Source: Brachypodium distachyon
Lineage: Eukaryota > Streptophyta > Magnoliopsida > Poales > Poaceae
Length of the DNA: 64,000 nt
Assembly: GCF_000005505.3 (NCBI RefSeq)
Contig: NC_016131.3
Location: forward strand, 43,609,355 to 43,673,354
Reading direction: 5' to 3'
Shown: positions 45,608 to 55,391 of the stretch, in pieces
Position numbering within the stretch: position 1 is the stretch's first letter
Layout: each line of letters starts with the position of its first letter
The notes under the pieces: model-generated
Databases searched by the model: none
Seen by the model: only the letters and a program-made list of their open reading frames with translations
What the model was told of the DNA's origin: nothing
Program-made: the position numbers and the translations under genes

Positions 45608-47037
45608 ACATGGTGTAAGTTTTTTTTTCAAGAATGCAACCCAGCGGGTGCATCATCTATTAAAGAAGAAGAGTCAGAAGGCTGAGTACAACGCACGCCA
45701 TAGTGGCAAACAACGCCACAAAGTGGCAACCAAAAAGAAAAGATTACATGCTAACAATCCACCTACTCGCCACATGGGCCGGAATGAGGGTGCCACTCCT
45801 GAAGAGCCTTGCCTGAACCCAACGCCTCAGCTCCTCTCTCACCCTCTCGAAGATCCGCAATGCTGATGGAGCCGCCCCAATGAAAACCACGTCATTTTGA
45901 TGACACCAGATGGTCCAGAAGACCAAGGTTACCATCGTCAAGATGTCTTTCCGTTCACCCCGAGAGGAGGGAAGGGAGGTCCACCATCTACGCAGGTCCG
46001 CGTCCGCGCCCGGGCACCAATCCCCATGGCCCACCAGGGTGAGCATCTTCAGCCAAACCTGTCGCGAGACCACGCAGCCCACCAGCAAGTGAGAAATAGA
46101 TTCCCTCTCCTGGTCGCAGAGAGGGAACTTGTCGAGGCGCGGGAGGCCGCGCTTCTCCAGCCGGTCAGCCGTCCAACAAAGGTTGCGAGCCGCAAGCCAT
46201 GCGAAGAAGCGGCACCACCCCGGCGCCCGAGAGCCCCAAACCATCGACGCCATAGGATCACGCGTCAGGCCGACAAAGAGATTCGCATAGACATTTGGTA
46301 GAACACCGCCCATCGGTGGACCAATTCCAGGACAAGGAGTCGGGAGCCTCATCCACCAGCCGGACATCGCGGATCCACTCCCAAAGCTCAAGGAACTCGC
46401 CTATCGCCCTGGTCGATAAGTTAGGCCCCACATCCAGTAGCCACGCACCAATCAACGCGTCCTTAACCGAGCGCTCGCGCAACACCTTGGGCCGGATGTT
46501 CGCCGCAAGCACCGGGAAAGCCTCGCGGAGTCGCACACCCCGCAACCACCGGTTGGACCAGAACAAGGTGCTCGAACCATCACCCACTCTAGAAGACGTG
46601 GCCGCCTCGAAGATCTCCTCAACCTCCCTGGAGGCCTCGAAGGAGAAATCTTTCCAAGGCCTCGAGTCATCCGTCCGTTCAAGCCACCTCCATCGAACCC
46701 ACAAGGCAAGGTTGAGCAGATGGAGATTTGGGATACCAAGCCCACCGAAGGGCTTCGGCGAGCAGACAGCCTTCCAGACCACCATGCAGGGACCGCCCTT
46801 CGCCTCTTTCTGTCCCTTCCAGAGGAATCCACGGCAGACCTTGTCCACGTCCTTCAAGATTTTAGCCAGCAAATCTAGAGACATCATAGCGTAGACTTGC
46901 ATAGCAGTCAAGGTGGACTTGATGAGCACAAGCCGGCCGCCCTTGGACAGGAGGGGGGCCTTCCACGACGCCAGCCGGCCCTCAATCTTGTCCACCAGCG
47001 GCTTGATCTGCCCGGCCGACTGACATGGTGTAAGTTT
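45608..47037 (-). mobile_element. 5'-truncated LINE with 15-bp target duplication
   Basis: The direct repeat ACATGGTGTAAGTTT occurs at 45608-45622 and 47023-47037. A T run follows the left copy, marking the poly(A) tail of a minus-strand insertion. Minus-strand frames 46995-46258 and 46391-45744 encode the C-terminal half of a non-LTR reverse transcriptase: MDKIEGRLASWKAPLLSKGGR, FLWKGQKEAKGG, and GGLGIPNLHLLNLALWVRW. A zf-RVT segment (WCRFFAWLAARNLCWTADRLEKRG) and a FWTIWCHQNDVVF motif follow. A frameshift joins the two frames near 46300-46390. The two long, little-damaged frames and clean duplication suggest a fairly young insertion. Confidence 0.93.
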
Positions 47038-50000
47038 AGCACGTCATAATTTAGTAGGCCACTCCCTATGTATCATATCTTAGCACACTATCCACATTAT
47101 TAGTGGTGATAATTCATAAGACTAGTGGAGTGCCCGTGCGTTGCTACGGCGGATACCCGATCCAGATGTATGTCTATGAGTATACCCGAAGAGTCGCCCG
47201 ATTATTCATGTGTAGGTTATGTATATAAGTTTATGCCAGCTTATCCTTACTATACACAAAATTAATTTCTAATAGCAGTCTCAGCACATGACATGACAAA
47301 TTGGAGGCAAGGGTTCACCTCAAATAAAAGATTGTACTATTTTTCAATCGGTGGCTCAGATCATTTTCCAGTGTAAAAAAAATAAAAATAGAACGGGACG
47401 ATGGGTCTGCAGGTTGGAGCTCCACAATCTCCTAATTTTTTTTTTGACTATTTCCAGGATAAGATACATTGCGTACATGATGGTCCATGGAGCAGCAAAA
47501 AAAAAATCCGAAAATATTGCTAGCAATATATAGTACTCCTGCAGTCCTGCCCGCAATAAATTGCATGTAAGCAAATACATAACAACCTACTGAATGACAA
47601 AACTGCATGAATAAGGAGACTCAAATAGAGGTGGAACACAAAGGAAGTTATTGAAAGAATCTATTTACTTATGAATACTCAAACCGAGTCGTGGAATGCA
47701 GAACATGGGGATACACCAAATAATCTCAGCAAAGTTACCATCACCAAATTTGACATGTTGATGTACCTGAGCAAGATAATTTGACAATATGAAGAGAGTC
47801 AGCTTAATGGACTCAGCAAGCATAGCATGCTAATCTTAGAAAAAATGGGACGTTGAATCTAGAATGAGCATGTAGACAAGTTATAACTTAATGTGACAAC
47901 AAATTAAAGCTTCAAACTGATATTTATCAGATAAAATTGGATCTTCATTCCTTCAAAAATCTACTCGATCGGCTATAGCGCTGTAGAGAGAAAACATGTA
48001 GAGAAGATATATGTATCCAGAACAGGCGGTCGAAGACTTTATTGTCTCTCATCAAAATCTATGTAGAAAAGTTAAACCTTAATGAAAGTATAAGTAAATT
48101 TTCATAGGTAAAATTTCTCTACGAAAGCATTGGTTGACTCACTATAGGTAGGAGAAACCCATAGTAAAATTTCTCTACAAAAGCATCGGTTGACTCACGA
48201 TAGGAAAAGCACCAGTGAGGACAGTCAAGATATGCAATAATGACCAAGGCCCTGCTAGAATTCTTAAATATTAAAGCTACAACCTTGCTTTGAGCAAGAA
48301 TGACATTATTATTACTATCTTTATCTTAAATGTGAACTGCCAGGACCCAACATTCAGATAATTATCTCGGGCACAATTGTATACCTTCTCCTCAGCACAT
48401 GTCAATAAGCCTTTTTTACCTCTCTTCACTGCAGCCATGTCATACCAAAACTAACAAAACTTGCAGTGAGATAGTTTGAAACAACACAAAATTGTAAAGA
48501 TGGTGTAAATTCAGTCAATTGCAGTTGATGTAAATAGTTGATCGAGTCGAGTCTGTACAATAGCGCGGGCGCCTGCGTGTTGAGCGGCAAGCCATTGCCT
48601 GGCTCTGCCATCCCAAGAATCAATCACGCATCAGATCAACCTATATAGCAACATACAAATGCAAATAGTCCATTTGCTATGGACATATTTCCTTGTCGCT
48701 GCAACAACATCCATCTTGTCATTTTGACAAGCATCTGGTGTGCACAACATTAAAACATCAGGAGCGGTGCTGGAAAGGTAGAAAACACGAAATCAACCAA
48801 CTTGCAATGTAAGGACATGTTTTCTTCTCCCCGCTAAATTGCTCAAACCAATCCTGAAAACATGCATCTATACACTTTTGAAAATAAATGGCAAATCAAA
48901 AGTACAGCCGATCATATTACACACATATCTAAACATAGGAACAACAGAAGAAAAAGATGATCAATCAACTCAGAGCCTCCACAAAACAGACATTGGTTCA
49001 CACATCTCCCCCCCCCTTCTATGTATCGACCCGTCTCTTGTCAGAATGCTCTTCCTGAGCACGAACCATACTAAAGGGTAAACCCATAAGCTATGTATAT
49101 CCCTAGATCAAATGTAATTGTGCTAAAATCTTTAGAATAAAATTAAAAAGTGTCAATTCCAAAAGATGGCCATAAGGTGTCCCATGTAAGAATAAATGTA
49201 ATACCTAAGACAAATGAATCAAAACTAACCATTGTATTGCTTGTGCATCCTGCATCATGGCATGAGGAACATGACCTCAGGAATCACGATCAATGCATAC
49301 TCAACATGACCCTCAACCACTGCTGCAACATGAACACAAAGCCAAATTAATTGTTTTATTTAGTACCGCATATCTGGTTCATAAGCAAACCATGCAGCAC
49401 CCTTCCTCAAACTTAGCATTTCCAATCAATTCACTGACCATGGACGGCAGGACGGGACATACAGCCATTACAGCATGCAGAAAAATAAACTAGTAAAGAA
49501 GAGAGAGGAAGAATAGATCAGGTTTTTCACCTTGCGTGCAGTAGCCCGGGGAGCTCATCGGCTGCTCTGCTGCAGCACAGAGAAGCGGAATAGCTCAGCA
49601 GAGGTTGCAGGCTGCAGGGCGATGGAGGAGGTAGTCGCCTGCTGCTGCAAGGGGCAGTTCGACAATAGCAGTTGCCCCTTGAGACGGAGAAGGCTGATGG
49701 GAAGCGAGAGAAACACCTCGGACGGAGGGGAACGCGATGGAGAGAGGTTAGAGCATGGAGGCAGCCAGGCAGGCGGTCCATCGGAGTATGGAGGCCTGGT
49801 CGGTCTCCCGCCACGTCCGGGATGTGCCGATGTGGCAGGCGCGCCCTCGGAGGTGTCCATGGCTGCGCACCTTCTCCTCGTCCTAGGGTTTCCACGGGGC
49901 TTTGGCTCGCTGTTTTGTTCCGCCAGAGATACAACGGGGCGGCGAGGAGCGAGGAGGAGGCGGCGAGCTTGCTGGTGGGGACTAGGGGCAGGCTCCGACC

Positions 50001-51086
50001 ACCGCCGACGGTGACGGCTGGATGAGGAGGATGGGAGGGGCGCGAGTAGAGGGAGCAGCGGCGCCGGTTAGATGCTAGAAGGAGGAGGGCGGGGGCGCGA
50101 GCAAAAGGAGGAGGGGCGGCGGGCCAGCGGCGCACCCAGGGAGGGAGGAGACGGCGGCACGAGCAGAGGGAGGAGGGGCGTGCGGGCTGAAAGACTTTTA
50201 GGCGGTGGCATACCTTGTAAATTCCGCGAAGGGAAGCCCACGAGGGGAGGCGCATGAAGGGAAGTGCGTGTGCCTGCGGGTCGAAGAGTCGGACGACGTA
50301 CGATGGACTGACGTCACTGTAAATTAAAGAATAGTAAAGATATCATCTCCACAATGCATGGTGTTTTAGTTGTTGTATCTAAAAAGGGTTGCATTAATTA
50401 ATTTAGTAGTCATGTTTATATCTGATTGGATTAATAAATGTTTTTGCATATGTCCACGTGAAAGAGTAGTATCTTCAGCAAGAGACCACTTCCCTCTTTT
50501 TCTTTATTAAATCATTAACTAATATGCCATGTCAGCAAAATGATTAAGATATCATGTTAACAAAACCTCCATCGGGATCGGGGGAGGACGTAGGTGCACG
50601 ATACTCGTGTGTGTTGCTACATACTACTCCCAAATAAAATAATCCATATCAATAATAATCTCAATGGCCTATGCCAAATCAATAATAGATGACGTGGTCA
50701 GCGACCGGCTGCCGCCAGTTGTGCAAAATATTCATCTGCCTGATATAAAGTCTTCGACTGCGTATTTCTACTCGTGTTCTGTCAACTGCTCATGTTGACA
50801 GTCGAGCCTTCCTCACTGATGCCCCTTTAGCCTTTATCAGTGAGTCCAATCGTCTCCACGATGCCATTATTCTTTCCGTGTTCAAATCCACAGAAAAGTG
50901 TGGTCAGAAATCGGATCTGGGGAGCAGTCTAAACGCAGCTCCATTTCAGTCCCAAGATTCTTGCCAAAAAAGTCTCGTTTTCATGTTTCTCTGTACACAA
51001 CTTACGGGAGTAAGTAACTCATCGTCTTAGATCGAAGAGGCACACTAAAAATTTCAAAACAAACACAGTCTGTATTTGGTGTTCCA
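47038..51086. other. Long region without a supported gene
   Basis: Mostly AT-rich. An ACTAGTGGAGTGCCC then GTGCGTTGCTACGG motif near 47123-47152 is a sequence seen repeatedly in grass repeats. A 54-bp-spaced duplication (GTAAAATTTCTCTAC ... GGTTGACTCAC) lies at about 48110-48200. A GC-rich block at 49530-50290 has a 242-codon minus-strand frame (50255-49527) that overlaps equally long plus-strand frames and shows no domain. It could be a 5' exon of a non-coding or unrecognised minus-strand transcript. 50340-51086 is AT-rich and includes the 3' flank of the glutaredoxin-like gene. Confidence 0.35.
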
Positions 51087-52238
51087 CTAATAACAAACGT
51101 GACATCTGAGCAACCCGTTCTCGTTGCACTCCGGGCACCTCCTGAACGCTCCGGCGCCGTCCTCGTCCTCGACGACGAACACCTTGCAGCTGCCGGAGCA
51201 GACGTCGCACGGCACGAAGCGCGCGCCTCCGCAGCCGCCGCACGACTCCGCGGCCGCAAACCCTCCTTCTTTCCCGGCGCCGGCGCATGGCGCAGCGTCG
51301 CAGGCCTCGAGCGCGTCCGCCAGCTCCCCGGACTCGTGCATCCGGCGCACCTCCTCGGCGCCGCCCAGGTGTCGGCCGTCCACGAACACCTGCGGGAGCC
51401 TGCAGCCGTGGGCGGCGAGGGCGAGGGCGTCGCGGAGCTCGTCCTTGAACCCGGCGTGCATCGAGAGGTCGCGCTCGTCGACGCGCACGCCGTAGCTGGA
51501 CAGGATGGTGGCCGCCGCCCAGCAGTCCTCGTACGTCTGCCGGATGCCCCGGAGGCTCGTCGTGTACACCACCACCCGCCTCGCGCTCTCCGGTGGCGGA
51601 GGAGGCTGGGACGGGGATGGCTTCTTCTCTTCCGGGTTGCCGCCCCCGTCGACGCTTTGCTCCTGGAAGACGTTCTTCTTGACGGCGTCTGCGGCGGCCT
51701 CTCGAGGAGGAGGAGAAGGAGGGGGTGAGAGTTCGTCGAGCGCGTCCCGGAATGCCGACAGGACATCCGGGTCGAACTCCGGCGACGGCTCCTCCTGCAC
51801 GCCATCGCATTCCTCTTCTTCCTCGGTGTCGTCGTCGTGGAGACCGTCCATGAGCTCCCACACGTTGATCTCCTCGGGGTCACGAGCCGGCGTCTTGGTC
51901 GGCGTCCGCGGCGGCTGCCTTATCTGCCTCTGCTTCGTCCCCGGCTCCATCTGCGGCGACGACGACGCCGGGAACAGCCACCCGTTGGAGACGGACCACG
52001 TGGTGGCCCAGGCCCGGCCCGGCCTCCCCGCGCTTTCCTCCTCGACGGACTTCGCCGCTGCCGCCGCCATCGCCGTCGTCGTCATCCCCTCCGCCGCGGC
52101 GAAAGAGACGGCGCGGTCGAGGCTGAGCGTGCCGAGCGTGGACGACCTGAGCGCGACGGAGTGCCGCGCCACGTGATGCCCGGACTCCGGCGCCCCGCCG
52201 CCATACAGCAGCGAGTGCTTCGACCCCTTGCAGCCCAT
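51087..52238 (-). CDS. Glutaredoxin-like protein with N-terminal MGC and C-terminal Cys-rich zinc module
   Basis: An intronless frame of 383 residues from ATG 52238-52236. An in-frame upstream extension to 52466 exists, but MGCKGSKHS is the conserved start and a likely N-myristoylation/palmitoylation signal, which argues for plasma-membrane attachment. A conserved INVWELMDGL motif lies at about 124-133. The glutaredoxin fold spans about 221-312 (RVVVYTTSLRGIRQTYEDC ... RLPQVFVDGRHLGGAEEVRRMHESGEL). The usual CPYC/CxxC is SLRG, so glutathione-dependent reduction is doubtful. Residues 333-382 contain paired Cys-x2-Cys motifs (CGGC, CDVC, CPEC, CHVC) resembling a DnaJ-type zinc module. This is the plant family represented by Arabidopsis At5g39865/At3g57070. 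Known function is limited; redox-independent scaffolding is inference. Confidence 0.92.
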   Translation of the reverse strand: MGCKGSKHSLLYGGGAPESGHHVARHSVALRSSTLGTLSLDRAVSFAAAEGMTTTAMAAAAAKSVEEESAGRPGRAWATTWSVSNGWLFPASSSPQMEPGTKQRQIRQPPRTPTKTPARDPEEINVWELMDGLHDDDTEEEEECDGVQEEPSPEFDPDVLSAFRDALDELSPPPSPPPREAAADAVKKNVFQEQSVDGGGNPEEKKPSPSQPPPPPESARRVVVYTTSLRGIRQTYEDCWAAATILSSYGVRVDERDLSMHAGFKDELRDALALAAHGCRLPQVFVDGRHLGGAEEVRRMHESGELADALEACDAAPCAGAGKEGGFAAAESCGGCGGARFVPCDVCSGSCKVFVVEDEDGAGAFRRCPECNENGLLRCHVCY

Positions 52239-52788
52239 CCACGCCGCAGTATACCACCAGGAGGCGATCAAGGATGGACTGGTCAAAGGATCGAGGAAGG
52301 CACAGCGCGCACGGGGGCCAATTCCCAGAACCGTTTGTTCAAACGGTAGGAAGGAACGGTTCGTTGCCGGCGTGCGTGGCGGGTGGGAAAGGCTACCGCA
52401 TGCAGCAACGGCTGTGGCGAGGCGAGAATGCGAGATCTGCAGTGGGGGACTGGCTGGGAAACACACGCATAAGAAAGGGAAGGGAGACGGGGCCGAATGG
52501 CCGATAGAGGGTCGCGGGTACGGGAGCCGTGCTAATTGAAACAGGAGGGCCGGCCGGTCATGTATCGTCCGCTCGTGCGTTAAAACGCAGGGGTGGGTAC
52601 GTACTGCGGCTACTCGCGCCGTGGCCGTGGAATTTCTTGCCCCGCCGCGTCGTCAGGTTCAGGACTTCAGACCCGTCGGATGAATGCCTGCCGCGATATG
52701 GAAGAAATCATTTGCCTCCTCCGGAGCGGTCCGTACTCGTCCCGCGTCACACGGTTGTCAGTGATCTCCGCCGGTTGGCTGTTGGAAG
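52239..52788 (-). promoter_or_regulatory. Upstream region of the glutaredoxin-like gene
   Basis: On the minus strand this is the promoter/5' leader side of the gene. It is GC-rich near the ATG with no clear TATA box within 150 bases. The frame remains open to 52466 but has neither conservation nor a good start. Confidence 0.35.
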
Positions 52789-52791
52789 TTA

Positions 52792-53206
52792 GAGCAACTC
52801 CAATGAAATTCTTAAATTTTGTTCCAAAATATATTTTTTTGTCATTTGGAAGAGCAAGTGGACATATGTCCTCCCCATGTCCACCTCATCACCGAACCAC
52901 ATCCCTTAAATTTCTCTTCCAAATTAGATTTTCTTTCTCTTTATCCTTTCTCCTCTCCTTTTCACCTTTTCTTATCATTTTCACATCTCTTGTTGCGGGC
53001 CGGGACAGACAAAACAGAGCACCGGACAATGTCTGTACACCCCAAACCTCCTCCAAATTTGCGGCAAGTTTGGGGGATGTGTCCGGACAAACATGCCATT
53101 TTGTCAGGTTAGGAGATGTCATTGGAAGATGATTTCGGAGGCAAAATGTCCATATCCCCCAAATAGGCCATTTGGGATACCTTTGGGGATGCCATTGGAG
53201 ATGCTC
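52792..53206. mobile_element. Tourist (PIF/Harbinger) MITE
   Basis: A 415-bp element with GAGCAACTCCAATG at the left and the inverted CATTGGAGATGCTC at the right (one mismatch), flanked by TTA at 52789-52791 and 53207-53209. There is no credible frame. It lies about 0.55 kb upstream of the glutaredoxin-like start codon. Confidence 0.92.
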
Positions 53207-53295
53207 TTACCATATCCGGTCCATATATATATGGTGGTGCATGTAGTACATGTTTCTCTGTTGTGGTGTGGAGGGTGATGAGATGATATGTTTAG

Positions 53296-54042
53296 GAGAA
53301 AAGTCTATTTTAAACCCTGAACTTGTAGACAAAGTCTGAATCAAACTTTAACATTTGAATTCCTGAATTTCAGACCCTGACCTTATTGATCCCGGTCAAT
53401 CAAGCCCCTTAATCCCGGAAATGGTGTTTGGCAGACTGGTTTTGTTGACGTAACACCGGGATTGCTGGCTAAGACTAGAGGAAGGACCCAAATGATGCTC
53501 TCATATCTTTTTTTTTTTAATTTTGATATTTTTAACTATGTTTAGAAATTACTAACGAGAATAACCGTAACTAATTTTCTTAGTGCGTCTTCTGGTATAT
53601 TTTTAACTATGTTGGCTAAGCTCTTCTGATATATTTTCTTAGGCGGGGCGACCGCTTGGCTCGCCGCTCGCCGGAACCGGCACTCCTTGCGTGTATGCTC
53701 CGCTACTGTTGCCCAGGTCGTTGCTCGCCAGGTCGGGAGGGCTCGCTTCGAGGGAAGAATGCCAATATCCTCACAAGATGCCTGATAGTTTTTTTTAAAA
53801 AAAAATTGTGGGTAATTTTCCAGGTATAACCACATAAGAATAAGTAGTCGGGACTCACATACAATGCTCACTCATCAGATTCTAAGACACATCATTATCC
53901 CGACCTACCCAAACAGGGAATTCGGGTTAAGGTTTAACTTGACCGGGATTAGATAGGCCAGAGGCTGAAAACCCGAGATTAGAATGTTAGTGTTTGATTT
54001 AGACAAGTGGTACAAGTTCAGGATTCAAAATGAACTTTTCTT
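53296..54042. mobile_element. Mutator-type non-autonomous element with long inverted termini
   Basis: The ends form an imperfect inverted repeat of about 100 bp: GAAAAGTCTATTTT, CCTGAACTTGTA and TGATCCCGGTCAA on the left are mirrored by GAAAAGTTCATTTT, CCTGAACTTGTA and TAATCCCGGTCAA on the right. Flanks are TATGTTTAG (53287-53295) and TATGTTTAC (54043-54051), a 9-bp duplication with one mismatch. The 747-bp body has no transposase. A GC-rich internal patch (53640-53760) may be captured sequence. Confidence 0.82.
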
Positions 54043-54051
54043 TATGTTTAC

Positions 54052-55391
54052 TTATACAGAGAACATCGGTGCGGTGATCTTTGCACGGCAACGGGTGGGT
54101 GTTTGAATGGTCCATCTTTATGATGAGCAAACAAGGATAGGATAGGTTCCCTTTTCCTCGTGCTATTAACGCGATTTATGAACGCATTCTGACCGTTACG
54201 AATCTGCATGTACGACGTGCGTAAGCATTTTAACAGCTAATCTAGCCTAGCCAAACGCTTTATTAAGATCTGGATGTGCGACACCTGACAAGCTTCTTCG
54301 ATACGTTCCAACATCTCGCATCCAAATTCAGATGAGTCCCCCGAAAAAACAGTGGCAGGTGCTGGTAGAGTCATAGCACAAGGCTTTGTTCAACATTACG
54401 ACACTTCTTTTGCCTCTTTGTCTAAAGCTAGATACCAATCGCAACTTTGCCCTGTTTTACTTCGAATCCATCGACATCGCTGGACCAACGCAAAGCCAGC
54501 TTTTACGTACGGTCAGCTGAAAAACACACTTATTACTGCTGGAGGCTCGCCAATCTTTTTTGACATCGAAACAAAAAGGATCGATCCATACGATAAAATT
54601 AATAGCTTGCTTGTTTATTTGAGGTTCTTGATGGTGCTGCTGAGTGCTAGCTAGTTCAGGCTTCAGGCTTCAGAGAGAGTCGGCGTCAGATTGTAACACA
54701 CACATGGGGAGTTGTAGACTAGTCGGTCACTAGTCCACTTCTTCCCTCGCTTTCTCTTTTCTGTTTGCGGTAGACTTCGATCTCGCGTTGTTTAGTGCCT
54801 TGCTTTGCGTATCTCAAATTTGTTGATACCACTGTTTGCTGAAGTCTGTAACGATGGAGAGAGTTGCGTTTTTTTAACGAAAGAAAGAAGGGGATACGTC
54901 AACGTATTTGGTAGTATCGATCATGGGTTGATGATTAGATGGAGTGTATAAGTGTAAACGACGACGCGGGACGGGAGTCCTTGATTATCTTTCAAGAAGT
55001 CCCTAAATATATACACTCCATCGTCAGCGATGGCCGATGGGACGCCTGCCCGCCCGTAACATCCGTGGACCATTCGGTTGGTTAAAGTAAACCTCTCTGT
55101 AATCACGGATCATAGTACTGGGCTACTGGTATAGCGATCACCGTTCACCGAACTCCAGGACGCTCTGCCTTACGGCTCCTTGAGGAGAAGGCACAGCTTG
55201 GCTGTTATGGCTGTCAAAAAAAAAACTTGGCTGTTATGTGGGCTTATGAGGAACCTAGTTGTCCAGACTGCATCTCAGGAGGGCTGGCGGCCCATTTGAT
55301 GCTTCCACAACTCAAGCCCAACAGTGAAGAAACGGGAAGCGAATCATTGGCTCCATCCATTGCCTCTGTTTGCCCAATTGGTCCAGCAGCA
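54052..55391. other. Intergenic and upstream region of the PPR gene
   Basis: A frame at 54352-54654 contains VIAQGFVQHYDTSFASLSKA, faintly like the KARLVAQGF block of Ty1/copia reverse transcriptase, but nothing around it supports an element. The rest is AT-rich. The PPR frame stays open to 55227, upstream of the preferred ATG at 55392, and that part shows no targeting features. Confidence 0.35.

Noticed and set aside
49527..50255. 242-codon minus-strand frame
   Set aside because: Arg/Pro/Ser/Leu-rich composition artefact with equally long plus-strand frames; no domain. Kept only as a possible non-coding exon.
52239..52466. 76-residue N-terminal extension of the glutaredoxin-like frame
   Set aside because: The family starts at MGC, which would be buried and useless as an acylation signal in the longer form.
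54352..54654. Possible copia reverse-transcriptase remnant
   Set aside because: Only about 20 residues look faintly similar and no neighbouring copia motif or LTR was found.
55227..55391. N-terminal extension of the PPR frame
   Set aside because: Upstream residues show no targeting character and the sequence follows an A9 run; the ATG at 55392 is more credible.
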